DNA of 64,000 nt from Saururus chinensis (Eukaryota > Streptophyta > Magnoliopsida > Piperales > Saururaceae), in contig CP141149.1 of assembly GCA_035235625.1 (NCBI GenBank), positions 31,613,753 through 31,677,752 on the forward strand, given 5' to 3'. The notes beneath the pieces are model-generated. The model had not been told where the DNA came from, ran no database searches, and saw only the letters and a program-made list of their open reading frames with translations. Of the stretch, positions 24,936 through 37,652 are shown one piece after another. The translations under genes were made by a program, and so were the position numbers. Each line of letters begins with the position of its first letter. Position 1 is the first letter of the stretch.

Positions 24936-27900
24936 ATGTCGTCTCCGGCAGAGTGAGTTTTTCTTCGCTTCATCGTTCCGTAATCTTAGCTCTTATACTG
25001 CATTTCTGATGCCTATATTTCGATTTGCCCCCGATTTTTGGTATTTTCATCTTCTTCTCTCGTTTATTTCAATTTCATGGGAGTTTAGTAGCTGAAAATG
25101 CTGGATTTTTTTCGTGATTAGGTCAAATCCCCAGAGAATTGATCGTTCTATTTGCGCGTCTGTTATCAGCCTTCATTTACCTTGGGCATTATGAACTCTT
25201 TTCCGTGTCTGTAGCATGATCTGGATGTTTCTTCGTTTTGTAAAAAAAACACGTTTCTCGGTTGGATTGAGAGTTGTTGCTTATAGATGTGATGTGATAC
25301 TGATTACTGGTGATATCCTCCGTACCGGGGAAATGCCTTCGTTCTAGTGCTAGGTAAGGATATTTGACTAGGATGGAGATTTGGAGATGGTATCTGATAT
25401 CATCTTTATAATGCTACGACGATAAATCCTAGCTTATGTCTGCAAAGAATGATTTCTGTGTAATTTCTCTCAAATTGAAATAAATTTCGCATGTGCTTGG
25501 AGAGTCATGAAACTAAGAAATTAAAGAAATACAGATATAATCATGCAAGTCATAACCAAATTAATAACAAGTAAGACCTGCTGAAATATATCACCTTATA
25601 GAAATTGCTAATTATAGGCCTGATCCTAAAGAAAGTCTAAAAAAGCAGTAAGCTAAAGAAATGAACAGCCAAAAAAGGACGGAGAATAGGACAAGTTATT
25701 GGGGATCTCACCAAGATCTTGCAGTGATCTGGAAACATTGTGAAAAAGTCTCAAAATTTTTCCTCGGTTACTGACTGAGGCCTACATTCATCTATAATAA
25801 TAATTGCATATTACTTTGTGCTTGTCATATAATGCGTGGTAACTATAACTTTTGTGTTATATCTCAGATATTACAACTCCCTTCCACCTGTGAGCAAGGC
25901 GTTTGGAACACTCTGCGTATTGACTACTATAGCTTTTCAGTTAGGGCTGCTTAATCCTGTAACTATTGCATTGATACATAGTCGAGTGCTTACTCGTTTT
26001 GAGGTACCCTCTAAATTGCTAGTTGTTGGTTCTTTTGTCTCTTAAGATAGGCAATGATTTAACAGTCTTTATAGGGTAAATGTAATCAACTAGGATGATG
26101 CTTATACACCAATATTAATTTTTTGGTTCAAGTCCAATCATGGTGTCTCCACTTTAGCTTCTGACCTTTAGCTTTATTGAAGAAGGAAGATTCATTCAGG
26201 TTGCCAGCTGGCATAAAAATTTGGGAATAATTGCTGTATTCAAATTTTTTCTACCACTACATCTATTCCAGGTTGTCTAGAAAAATTAATTATGTCTTTC
26301 TATAATTTTTAGTTTGGAATCTGACGCTCAAAATTGTTAGCATCAACAACATAATTACCAAATACGATATAACATATACCTTAATGTGTCTCCAAATTGA
26401 AACACATCTGGTAACAAGGTTTGACGTTGGAATTTTCTGTCATCTGTGATCGTTGAATTCTTCCAAGTGTAAATCCATTTTTCTGCACAGATTAACAATG
26501 TGTAAGCTAGTGTAAACCCAGCCCTTTCTCCTGCTTCACTCCCCTGATCACAAATTTCAGAAAATGGCTCACTTCTTCTCCTTCTCCCTCAGCCTTATCT
26601 TTATCAGCTAAACGTATTGCTCCCTTTTCTCCATCGTTTCCTTCATATTATACTCAAAGTTAGAACCCACTCTCTCCTTCCATAACGATCTGTGAAATAG
26701 AGTTTCCATTGGGCATTTGAAATTGCAATTGGAGCTTATAATTGAAAAAACAAGGGAACTGCGCCCGCATACTGTTTAATGTGATGATTCAACAACAACA
26801 TTCTAAGTATTGTGTCCAGGTAGCCTATTTTGTTAAAGAAAGAATTTTGATAAGTGGGTTTAATTGTAGGACTTTTTATAACCGTAGTCTGGTAGTCCAT
26901 TTTACTAACGGCTGCTTCTCCTGGATTGTTGGGTAAATGTCACAATCATAGTTGTAAGTTTTGGATAAAAAAAGGAAGAGACATAATGAGCAAATAAGTG
27001 ATAGTCAAAATGTGAAACTCTCACTACTTCACGCAACAAATTGTTGTCGCTGTAGTCTCTAGATATCATTTCTAATATTTCGGAATTTTGTGTTTATAAG
27101 TTGCTTATTTTGACAGATTTTTTTTTTCTTTTTGCTCAGTAAGCTTGGTGACCCCAGCTTTATATTAATATATGACAAAGGGAACTTCATGGCTAGAAGA
27201 ATAGAAAACAAATAAAGATTATTGCTAGTGTATTGCTGAACCTCAACCGTGTTACACCAGACACATATCCTTACAGTACTGAAAATTAGCTAACTTGTAT
27301 AAGACTGGACATGTGCTAGCTCGTATTTTTCTGTACTTATAACTGTTAAATATGCTGTGAATTGTGCCATCATATCATGAGTACTGTTCAATTTCCAGGT
27401 ATGGAGGCTTGTTACAAACTTTTTCTTCCTTGGTAAATTTTCAATCAACTTTGGCATTCGTCTCTTGATGATGTAAGTAAAGACTAACTGTTTTGTTTTC
27501 TGTTAATGTTTTTAATAAATTATGTTATATTTGTTGGAGATGAATTAATGAGTTGGGACGGTGCTTTTATATCAAGGTGTAGAGAAGGGATGGTATTTTA
27601 ATTTCGGTGTTTTCTCATGCAGAGCAAGATATGGAGTCCAGCTGGAAAAGGGGCCATTTGAAAGACGCACGGCCGATTTTTTGTGGATGTTGATTGTTGG
27701 AGCTTTGTCCATGCTGGTATAATTTTCATTTAGGCGAACATTCTTTTGATTTGCAATTTTTTTCATTTTTTTTATATTTATACTCCCCCAGTTCCAATTT
27801 AATAGTCCATATTAGAAAACGAAAATGAACTTTCCTGATTTTGGTTTTCTAATGTGTAATATTAAATTGGGACAAAGGGAACATTTAGAATGATATATTT

Positions 27901-28683
27901 TCCTGATTGATACGATGCTGTTGTTTCTAACTGGTAGTTAAGTCTTACCGGAGTATTTCTCTTGTGCAATTTTGTTGTGTTTTCACCGTTTAGGTACTAT
28001 CAGCAATTCCTCTGTTTTGGACCCCATTCCTTGGAGTTTCGTTGGTATTCATGCTTCTGTATATATGGAGTAGAGAGTTTCCCAATGCTCAAATCAGCCT
28101 CTATGGGCTTGTGACACTTAAGGTAAAATCAGAGTTTTTTACTTTGCCTGCTATGGAGAATAATAGTTGTGCTTCTTTTTCTTTTCTTTTCTTTGGTGCA
28201 AATTTTTGGTTGTGCTTCTTGAATTTCATGTTTGCTGTAGTGAAATGGTTTTTTGAAGGCGGATCTCATGAAATGTGTCATGTACTTAATGGTCTTGTAG
28301 GCATTTTATCTCCCATGGGCAATGCTTGTACTGGATGTTATATTCGGATCTCCACTTCTTCCGGACCTCCTCGGAATCTTTGCTGGACATCTGTATTACT
28401 TCTTTACTGTCTTAAATCCTCTGGCTGGCGGGCGGAACATATTGAAGACCCCACTCTGGGTGTATCCTTCCCATTTTATTTTCATACTTCCGTAGGACTA
28501 TAAACTGATCTTTTACCTAAATTTTGACTTCAAGTACTTTTTGTCGATGTGATGTCCTAAACATAGCACAGGCACAAGATCGTTGCTAGGTGGGGAATTG
28601 GAGCACAAACAAATTCCCCTGCACAACCTGACAGGGCTGCTGGTGGTGTTTTCAGAGGGAGAAGCTACAGGCTTAATGGATAG
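24936..28683 (+). CDS. DER1: Derlin, DER1 type
   Basis: Seven coding exons join in phase to 240 residues: 24936-24952, 25868-26003, 27399-27472, 27623-27716, 27994-28122, 28301-28461, 28572-28683. Derlins are rhomboid-fold pseudoproteases of the ER membrane that help move misfolded proteins out for degradation with CDC48. Diagnostic blocks are MSSPAEYYNSLPPVSKAFGT, VWRLVTNFFFLGKFSINFGI, ARYGVQLEKGPFERRTADFL, WSREFPNAQISLYGLVTLK and the C-terminal FRGRSYRLNG. These match plant DER1 rather than DER2. Several hydrophobic helices are visible and there is no cleavable signal, as expected. The C-terminal Gly-rich stretch of some homologues is short here. Exon 1 carries only 17 coding bases. The exon 6 donor is taken as GGGT/GTATCC because it alone gives the conserved WVHKIVARWGIG. 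No breaks seen. Confidence 0.95.
27783..27880. mobile_element. Stowaway-like MITE in DER1 intron 4
   Basis: About 98 bp with inverted ends: CTCCCCCAGTTCCAATTTAA on the left and, reverse complemented, TTCCCTTTGTCCCAATTTAA on the right. TA-rich flanks fit a Stowaway/mariner MITE. It lies inside the intron between coding exons 4 and 5 and does not touch splice sites. Confidence 0.6.
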
Positions 28684-30094
28684 AGAACTAACTACAAAGA
28701 GCTTCACTTGTTAGAACTGTTACTCGGCTAGTGTTTATTTGTCTGGTAAACCGTCTGTAGCGCGGGTGTCTGTTGGAGAATCGGCTGGTCTGAACCAAAC
28801 ATTTTCTTCGGAAAAGAGTCATTTCTTGTTATAATTGCGTACGTGCTACATTCACTTGGCAAAGGAAGCAAAATTATGTTTAGCAAAGCAAGAAAAGAAT
28901 ACACATCATATCAAACTGTGAATTTCTCTCTCTCATGGCAACAACTAATATGGATTTAGTGAGAGTATTGTCAGTGATAGTAAAGAATCCTAAACCCGCA
29001 GTTACAGCCTAAGCTAAACGCATCAGTTGCGGCCAAAAGATCTAGAGAATGGTGGTCCTTGAGTCGGCATAATTTTTTCAAAACATGCCTCTGTTACACA
29101 ATTTCGACATTAATGTTGTAGGGAATTGACATGGATTATTGGTTGAGGGGTCTCCCACCCCTCTTTTAGTCAGCTCAACTTTTTAATCCGGTCAGTGGGT
29201 TCATCTGCATACGGTAAATAGGTGTGGCGCATTCCTCATCAGCCATGCGAAAGCGTAATAAAAGCATGAGAACCCTTGTTATTTGAGTTTGACGATGCTA
29301 CACATTAGCACACATTAAAATGTATGTGTCGTTGATCTCATTCTGTGGTAATGTGTGCATCGTCAATCTCATAATTGAAGGGTTTTTATATATTTTTTAT
29401 GTTAGACTCATTGTTTTGACATTAATATATATGTTGTTGACTTCAAATATATTGATGCTAATATGCATTAATATATGTATCATTGATATATGAATAAAAG
29501 GCTCCTATGTATTTTTTATGCTTAGGGGTAATTTGGGAGGCACATTCCACATTTGGAAAACACTTTTTAGATATGTAAAAGTACTTTAAGGGGTTAAACA
29601 TGTTTGGATGGCTATTTTAATTTAAAATAATTTTTTTGATTAAAAATTACTTTTTGGGTTGATTCAAATCGAATTGATTCAAAATTTAATTTTTTCAAAA
29701 ACTCTTCTCTTAATAAAATTATATTTTTTTAAAAAAAATGTGAAAAGATATTTCACCTCTCATTTTTTTTGTGACCTAGTTACGTTAGAAGATATTCTTG
29801 TCATTTTACACATAAAAAATTTAAAAAAAACTAAAATTAAATATCTTTTTAAAATTATCCAAATAAACTCTAACTAAATATTTTTCATTTTTTTTACTAA
29901 AATTTTATTATAATAAAAATTTATTTTCTTCTACTTCAAAACCTTAGCCAAAGAGGCCTTTACACTCGTTCCCTTAGTAAAAGGTTTCATAGAACGGGCA
30001 GGGCAGCTCCACGATAAAGCGAACAACAGCGGATTTATTTAGTCCCAGCGGACGTGAGGGCCACTTATTCAATCGAGCTAAATGGACGGTGCGT
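28684..30094. other. Intergenic between DER1 and profilin 1
   Basis: The first part should be the DER1 3' UTR. Between 29280 and 29510 are degenerate short repeats of CATTAATATATGT-type words. From about 29520 to 29960 a stretch starting GGGGTAATTTGGGAGG and ending TTAGCCAAAGAGGCC resembles a MITE with decayed inverted ends; I could not confirm it. No gene seen. Confidence 0.4.
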
Positions 30095-30102
30095 TATATA
30101 TA
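30095..30102 (+). promoter_or_regulatory. TATA box of profilin 1
   Basis: TATATATA about 90 bp before the start ATG, at a spacing compatible with a leader of roughly 60 bases. No better candidate is nearby. Confidence 0.55.
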
Positions 30103-30190
30103 CACTACCACTCCCTCCGTGTAGCTGATTCCGGACATCTGTGGCCACTTTCAAGTCACTCTGAGAGGTCGAAGCTCTCGCAGGGACGGA

Positions 30191-32887
30191 ATGTCGTGGC
30201 AAAACTACGTCGACGACCATTTGATGTGCGAGCTCGACGGAGGCCACCGCCTCACGGCGGCGGCGATCGTCGGCCATGACGGCAGCGTGTGGGCTCAGAG
30301 TGACTTATTCCCCCAGGTGGAATTTCTCTACTGATGTCTATTACTTTTGTTTCCTTGAATTCGATTTGCGTGATTCTGCCTGCCGATCCGACTGAATGAG
30401 ATTAAAATTAGGTCGATTGCATCTTCCTGTTCGTGTTAATTATATGACAAGTTAATTACGATATCTGCTTTTGCATGGGCCTCAGTATAATCGTGTCTAT
30501 GAGTGATGACTGATGAATAATTTTTTAAGGGCAATTTTATCTAATTTTTTACTTGCGGTTTTGCTCGGCATTTAATACAAATGATCTAATTAGCAATTTT
30601 GGGGCTTTCAGATGCCAGACGCTAACGGGTGGAACTTGTTACATTTTTTATCTGATATTTCCCTTGATCCCCGATTTTGGTTTTGATTGGCCTTTCAGTG
30701 TATGTTTGCGAGGCTATCACTTTATGTGGTTCATTACATTTCACAAGTTGTGGATGTAGACTATTGCTACATTTGATAGGCGATACTTGATTTCGTTATC
30801 TAAATAGCTTATACAGATTTTTGCTTGTTTACTTACCCATTATATCATATGAATCAGTTTTTTCGGGCTTGTTTTTCTTTACCTTTTTGTGGTTCTTTGA
30901 ATGGAACAGATCCGAGGACCTTTTAAATTTTACTATTATTGTGTACACTTATTAATATGAAATTTTATCCGTACGTAACCGTGAAATTTTGAAGCGAAGG
31001 TCCTATGTGCTTCACCTGGGTATATTTCTTACATGCTAGGCATCCAATTGACATGTATTTATGTTGAGTATACGTGTGCATTTGAACATTTATGAATTTA
31101 TTTTTTGTGTTTATCTGTAGTTTAAGCCTGAGGAGATTGCTGGTATTATGAACGACTTCAATGAACCAGGATACCTTGCCCCAACTGGCCTATATCTTGG
31201 TGGGACAAAGTACATGGTGATTCAAGGAGAGGCAGGTGCTGTCATCCGTGGGAAGAAGGTAACAATATATTTGTGCTTGACTTAATTCTACTATTTTTGC
31301 AGTAACATATTGGGGTCTTTCTTCTCAAGCATATTGCAGCAGAAACAATATGCTTATCTGGTGTTTAACTGGCGTTGCTAATCATAGCAAAATTCTTAAC
31401 GTGCCTGTTTTTGCACTCATGGTTTTAATTATTGAAAATTGTGCCTATTACCTGCTTACTTTTTTACTTATAAAATGCATATTATGCACATTCTTAATAC
31501 TGTTTGTTTGATCTGGAAATGGTCAAATGCTTCAGGAAGCGGTGACCGACATCTGGGCATCTGACTGTCAGACATTGTAGCTGATTTGGTTCAAATGAGT
31601 ACTAATCCAATCTATGTTTGCAACGGTTTTAAATATTTACTTTCTATCACTTTTAGGGAAATTGTGGCTTGATGATGTAGGACGACGAGTCTTTGAGGGA
31701 AAACAGGGAAATTTAGGGGGAAGAACTGTAGAGAAGAGGTGTAGAAAGAGTAAGGGATAATATGCCTTGGAATCCACTAAGGTTTGGTTTCTGCCAGGGT
31801 CCACCGGAAGGGTGGTTGGAATCCACTAACAGAGAAGACTACGCTGCAACTTAATAACTCAAACCATAGCTATCTTTATTATTGAAACTATGCCTTTTTA
31901 TAGGCTGAAAATAATTATTTTAATTGGAAAAGAAACAACCGGCAAGACTTTTACTAGAGTTAAGAAAATAATATCAAATTTAAAGTCCTAAATTAATTGA
32001 AATCAACTCTTAATTTAAGTAATAATTAAATAAGACAAAAAAGCACACTGTATGTGCATTCAGTCCGAAAAGCTACTATGTGCAGTGATAACCACACTGA
32101 ACAATTGTCACCTCGCTGATTGAGTCATGTCTTTTATTACCTTCCGAGAGAGTACCAGCAGCTGAGAACTATTAAAATGTAACGTAATACTGGAGCAAAT
32201 TATAAGTTGATGATCAGGTGGGACATAGAGTATAGGTGGTGGTGGTGTGTTGGTGGAAGATAAACATGTCTTGCTTCATATAGAAGGGCAGGGATTTTTT
32301 GTTTCTTTTTTATTTTCCCCACCTCTATCTATGTGTTCTGTGGTACCTGGAATAAGGAAAGTTGACATGCCGAGAAAATAACCTTAAACTTTAAAATAAT
32401 CGTGATAGTGTAAAAAATAATCTCATTGGCCTTAATCATCTCTACTCTCTTGTTGTGTGGTTAGGATTTTGTGATTATGTAGTGATCATCCTTAAGGAAG
32501 CTGGAATCTCGCTGTTGTTTTATGAAATGAAATGATTATTTTTGTCATTTGTGTGGTTGAGTCACTGCCTTCTGTTACTTTTTCTGTAGTAACAGGTTTC
32601 TTAGATCACTTCATTACTATTCTTTCGTTTCATAGAATACTCTTTGGTAAAACTTACTCTTTGACATGCATAGATTTTTATGTTAATGGCGTTGGCATTT
32701 AAATTTACCTGTTTTACTTATGCTTATGCATGAACTGCTTATAATTTGACAGAGTTCCAGTGGCGTCACTATTAAGAAAACGGGTATGGCCCTAATTTTT
32801 GGCATCTACGATGAGCCGGTTACTGCTGGGCAGTGCAACATGATTGTTGAGAGGTTGGGTGATTACCTATATGACCAAGGGATGTAG
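30191..32887 (+). CDS. PRF: Profilin, tandem copy 1
   Basis: Three coding exons (30191-30316, 31121-31258, 32753-32887) join in phase 0 to give 132 residues. Profilin binds G-actin and proline-rich formins and controls actin assembly in the cytosol. Plant profilin hallmarks are present: N-terminal [58 protein letters not shown] and the C-terminal [18 protein letters not shown]. The two intron positions are those usual for plant profilins. One extra Gly (DGGHRL) makes it one residue longer than the 131 usual and than the neighbour copy. Intron 2 is about 1.5 kb, against 95 bp in copy 2. No breaks; it looks functional. About 82 percent identical to copy 2 by eye. Confidence 0.96.
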
Positions 32888-35095
32888 CTGCATTATCTGC
32901 AATGACTTGGTATTGGTTGGGATTTTATTTTAATTTCAAACTGGCGAGTGTCATTATGGAATTAGCTGCAAAAAGGACAATTAATTTTTTTCCCTGGTTT
33001 GGATGAGAAAACAGGTGAAAGTTGTGCTTGGAACTGATTGTATTTGCCTCGTTTCGTTGTTGCTTTCCTGAGGTTTTGGGTTTTTTTGTTTTCTGTTGCT
33101 TTTTCATGATGCACTCCGATATAAGAAAAGATGTTTCATATTATGGTACTCTGGTGCACAAGCCGTTGATCATCATCATTAGCAAATACCTTATTTATAC
33201 ATCGAATTGGGTTAATGAAGGTTGTCGATAACTGACTAACTGTACATCAAGATTGTACAATAAATCCATACACCTGGAAGGTGGCATGTTTTTTATTTTC
33301 TAATCGTGAAATTGGGTCTTACATAGCCCACTTTTTCATCATCCAACAAAAACATGTCACCTCGTGGGCGTATGGGTTTGTTGTACAAATTCCATTTTTA
33401 TCTTTTAGTAAAAACGAAACGTGTTTTGGGTATGCCCAGAGGGCCAGAATTATAATCATTGTCATCATTCAGACTCTTTAAATGGGCCTTGTATATAATA
33501 CAATACCAGTAGAAATGTTTGCTTTCTCTTTCTTGTGCATTTCTACTCTTAAAAGATCTTTTTAGGTGTGCAACTGTCCGTCTTGAACACAAATTATGTT
33601 TTCGCTCTAGCCTATCACATCTCACCCAAGAAAAAGTTCGACCTGAATATTTTAGCACGCATGTTCCCTTTCCTCCTCCGTGCACATCGCTGGCCCGTAT
33701 TCCGATGGAATCCACCAGAACCAAAATGTTTTAGATCAACTTGCACAGCCAAACTTCACACTGAACCCAATTCTATTTAGTGGGATCTTTCAACCAAATC
33801 ATGCACTGAGAGGAAGCTGAGGAAATCTTAGAAAAATATTATGTTCTCTCCCCTTTTCAGTTGGAGCCTTGATGGTCCACGAGATATTTTGTGGCGTACC
33901 ACAAGGATATCTCTACAGAACACTAGACATCAAGTTCTCTCAAGAATATGCTGCGACACAAACACAAATTGCTCTCCCCCAAATTGTCTCGTTCTTGTTC
34001 AGATATTAATGGTGACAAGAGGTTGGAAATGATTTCTGATGCAGATAACCATGCCCCATGGCTGCTTGCTACTCGCAAAAAATATAGTAATTCCTACAAA
34101 CTGGTGCTCACCCTAAAAATATACTCCCTCAGTCTCATATATAATATATTTATTTATTTATTTAAATTATATTAATTTAAATTTATTTTAAAAAATAAAA
34201 TAAAATTATTAATTGCGGACAAGGGGAGTATGATTTAGAATTGTTGTAATTATGCAATGCCTCAAAAACTAATTTATTGCCATACGCCACAAAAAAACAA
34301 AAACCAACAAAGGGCACAGCTAACTAGCATACGTCTTAAGAGTGATGCAATTGTGGGATTGAAAAGGGGATATTATTGATAAGAGAAACTTACTTAAAAA
34401 ACACATTTTAATATGTGGCTCTTCTTCATCTGAAACACCCAGCCCTTCAAAGAAACACAAAATCAACATGCTTTCATAATCTATATTTAAAAATAATTAC
34501 AATGAACCCCTCTTTTAGAATTTTAATTTGCCAATGCAAATTCCAATATTCCAAGGCAGTAGAGAGATTTCCCTTATCTCAAATACAATAGCAACTAGGA
34601 AGGGATTATATACTTGTATTTTAAAGAGATAATTCTTGCCAAGACCTAGAGGTCATCCATATTTAGTAATTTAATAATAAGTTTATAACAAAATTAATAA
34701 TATAAGTAAAATATGAATAACCAATGAGTCGTATAACTTCTCATTTATTGTAACAGGCCTCAGTGTACAAACGACAAAATCCATTGTTTACTTGGTTCGG
34801 ACTTGATTCTAATTTTGGTTCCGGTTTGGGTTATTACAAAAATCATCTCGAACCGAGATGCAGTCCTACCAAAATGGGAGGGGGACTGATTCGTCAAGAA
34901 ATCTGTGAATGGGATTCTCCATCATGCGAGGGGTGAATCAGTACATTCGCTATTTTCAGCGGCAGGCTCCTCATCGTATTCCCATCACCTCCTTAGAATT
35001 TGGCGTCGGCGTCCGTCGCGTGTCAACCAAGCTCAGCCATACCCCCATATAAGCCCACAGGCGCAGCAGACGACGCCGGTTGTAGAAGAGGCAAA
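32888..35095. other. Intergenic between the two profilin genes
   Basis: About 2.2 kb. It starts with the 3' UTR of copy 1; an AATAAA lies near 33261. No second gene is supported: frames at 33.4-34.2 kb overlap on both strands without family resemblance. It holds a short Stowaway-like MITE (34124-34228). Confidence 0.5.
34124..34228. mobile_element. Short Stowaway-like MITE
   Basis: About 105 bp flanked by TA. The left end reads CTCCCTCAGTCTC; the right end, reverse complemented, reads CTCCCCTTGTCCG. The interior is nearly pure A/T. End sequence and TA duplication fit the Stowaway group. Confidence 0.7.
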
Positions 35096-36751
35096 ATGTC
35101 GTGGCAAACCTACGTCGACGATCATCTGCTCTGCGACATCGATGGCCACCGCCTCTCCGCGGCCGCGATCATCGGCCACGATGGTAGCGTCTGGGCTCAG
35201 AGCGATTCCTTCCCCGAGGTTCGTTTCGATTCGATTCGATTCATAATGATCAGATTATCTTTTTGATCGATCGCTTCTTTGTGGCCGAATCTGATGCAGT
35301 TGTGGCTCTGTTCATGTTTTGTTCTGGGGCAATTGAATGGATTTACATGTTAGTATAGGAGCTTTTGCCCGTTCAGATTTGTGTTGAGCCTGATGTCTCC
35401 GGTGTTTTTGCTCTCACGATGTTGATTTCATCTGGAATCTGGAAAGATGATTTGTTGATTATCCCTCGCTTTTGATATTTCATCGTTGTTGTGAATTTCT
35501 TTCTACTTAACTCGTGTTTCATTTCGATTGATAATTGTTAGCATATATTTTGTGGAGCTTATAATTGTTAGTAGGAGGTACTCTTCTCGGTCCTGTCATA
35601 TATGTTATTATTTTGTGTCTTTATCTTTAGTGTGGTCGTGTTCGTAATCTATATCACGACTCTGGTGAATCGCGTTCTTCTGGTAGATTTGGACTATTTT
35701 GAGGTATTCAGTATTCTCCATAATGGCAAGTAGAAGGGAGAAATCCGTTACGACATCATTCTCTATAAGATGTCGTGAGAAATGTTCATTTCAAGCAAAC
35801 TTTAACTGGGGAGTTGGGGCGTACAATTGAATCTCACTTGTTTAAACTGCAAAGCTTGTCTTGAATATCACCTTATAATGATTATACGATATCAGAAGCT
35901 TTTTTAGTGGACTTTTTGTGAATTATTATCTATATCTTCCTTAACATTGGTATTGTTTTAGGTTTATGTATTGATCTTTCACAATTATGCACCAAGAGTT
36001 TAGTCTGCTTTGGAAGGCACCTGTTGCGATCTAAAGGTTTTCAGTTCAAGTTTTACATGTCCCAACAAACAATTTCACCGTATCAGTTGAAAAAAAACAC
36101 TATTTTATACTAACTCCATCTGAGATTGGACATTTTTTCTTGAATGGAGGGAGTACTTCCACTGCTGAGCATGCCATGGGATGCGTATGGTCTGACTTTT
36201 GTTTTATGTTTTTTGACTTATGATTTATTGTCAATTATCGTTAGTTACTAATGGTCTGTGTGTTAGTGTGATTTCAAAGTTCATGGGGACACGCCTCAGC
36301 TGCGACTTTGTCTTCTTGATTTCTGGCATGATTTTATATTAGGCAGTTAATATATCATCGATGTTGATATATGGATTATGTAGCTCAAGCCTCAGGAAAT
36401 AATTGCCATTATGAATGACTTCAACGAACCTGGTTCGCTTGCTCCTACTGGACTGTACCTCGGATCGACAAAGTATATGGTCATACAAGGTGAAGCAGGA
36501 GCCGTCATTCGTGGAAAAAAGGTAATCAATTCACAGCTTGGGTGCACTTATCCCCTTGCATTGCCGTGATATACCATTGCAGCTCATGTATTATGTGATT
36601 TGTCCTTTGCTTTCAGGGCTCGGGTGGTGTAACAGTCAAGAAAACAACTCAAGCTTTGATCATCGGCATTTATGAAGAGCCTGTGACCGCAGGACAGTGC
36701 AACATGATTGTTGAGGCTCTTGGTGATTATCTTATTGACCAGGGCATGTAG
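35096..36751 (+). CDS. PRF: Profilin, tandem copy 2
   Basis: Three coding exons (35096-35218, 36384-36521, 36617-36751) give 131 residues, the standard plant profilin length. Start [17 protein letters not shown], then [41 protein letters not shown] and C-terminal [18 protein letters not shown]. Exon borders and phases are identical to copy 1 and the orientation is the same, so the pair arose by tandem duplication. Intron 1 is about 1.2 kb and intron 2 only 95 bp. A TATAAG word lies 48 bp before the ATG, which would leave a very short leader, so the true start of transcription may lie further upstream. Copy 2 keeps Gly-rich GSGGVTVKK where copy 1 has SSSGVTIKK. It looks intact. Specialisation between the copies cannot be judged from sequence alone. 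Confidence 0.96.
36109..36158. mobile_element. Very short MITE remnant in profilin 2 intron 1
   Basis: About 50 bp in which CTAACTCCATCTGAGATTGG faces, in reverse complement, CTCCCTCCATTCAAG, both next to TA-like flanks. It resembles the two ends of a Stowaway element with almost no interior. Weak but suggestive. Confidence 0.35.
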
Positions 36752-37652
36752 CTAGATGTAGAGTACGTGGTTTTGGTATCTCTTTATATATTTCCTTCAA
36801 TTTGGCTGTAAAACTTGCTAGAATTTGTCTGGTGGTTGCTGATGAATCGCTTCTTGTACTTTACATTACTGCAGACTAATTTGTGTTCGGATGAATGAAT
36901 TGAGTGGTTGGTTGTTACAAAAGTTTGTGATTGATTTTTTTTTAAAAAATTATTTAGGTATCTTACATTTGCAGAGGGAAATTTTTTTTAGACTTTTGGA
37001 TTTCTAAAACAAACCACATAACATAGCATTCATGTGCCTTCGGTGGACTCCTCCTGGACATTGGAATTGTTGTCATCCTTGCTATACGTTACCTTATGTA
37101 GAACTCTTGGTATTTTTTCTTGTGGAGATAGTAGATGAGAAAATAGACAGATGAAACAATCTGGACCAGCAAAACTATGCACCATGGACCCAAGACCTCT
37201 CCCCCAACTGGGTGAGATCCAACTAGCAAAAGTGCAAAACTAATGCTGGAACCGGCAGGCGGTTGCATATTTTTTCCTAGAGTGTTCTTTTTTGTTGGGA
37301 AATTTACATGCCTTGCAAGCACCACTCTTGAGTCTCCTCAGAAAGCGGTGAGGATCAGCTAGGCACCAAGCACGGAGTGCTTACTCAGCGCCGCGTCAGC
37401 AAACGGGAGTACCCCACCCAGCTCATCCGATCTCCCCCAGCTGCACTATTACGGATTTCTTACGTTTGAAGCCTTAAGTGTCTAATTACTGAGTTTTGTC
37501 AATTTACGAGGAGAACATTTTTTAACCAAAGAGTACGGTTAATGCTTATGGGTTTGTCCTTCCCTCTTCCCTCGGTTTCAACCAGCAAGTTAGGGAGGCC
37601 CAAAATATCATGTATGGACGTAGTAGACTACATCATATCTAAAACTCCTAAT
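36752..37652. other. Intergenic downstream of profilin 2
   Basis: Begins with the profilin 2 3' UTR. No gene or element with ends was found. The block near 37020-37440 is of normal composition and unassigned. Confidence 0.4.

Noticed and set aside
33398-34175. Overlapping frames on both strands between the profilin genes
   Set aside because: No family resemblance, no consistent splice signals and equal openness on both strands.
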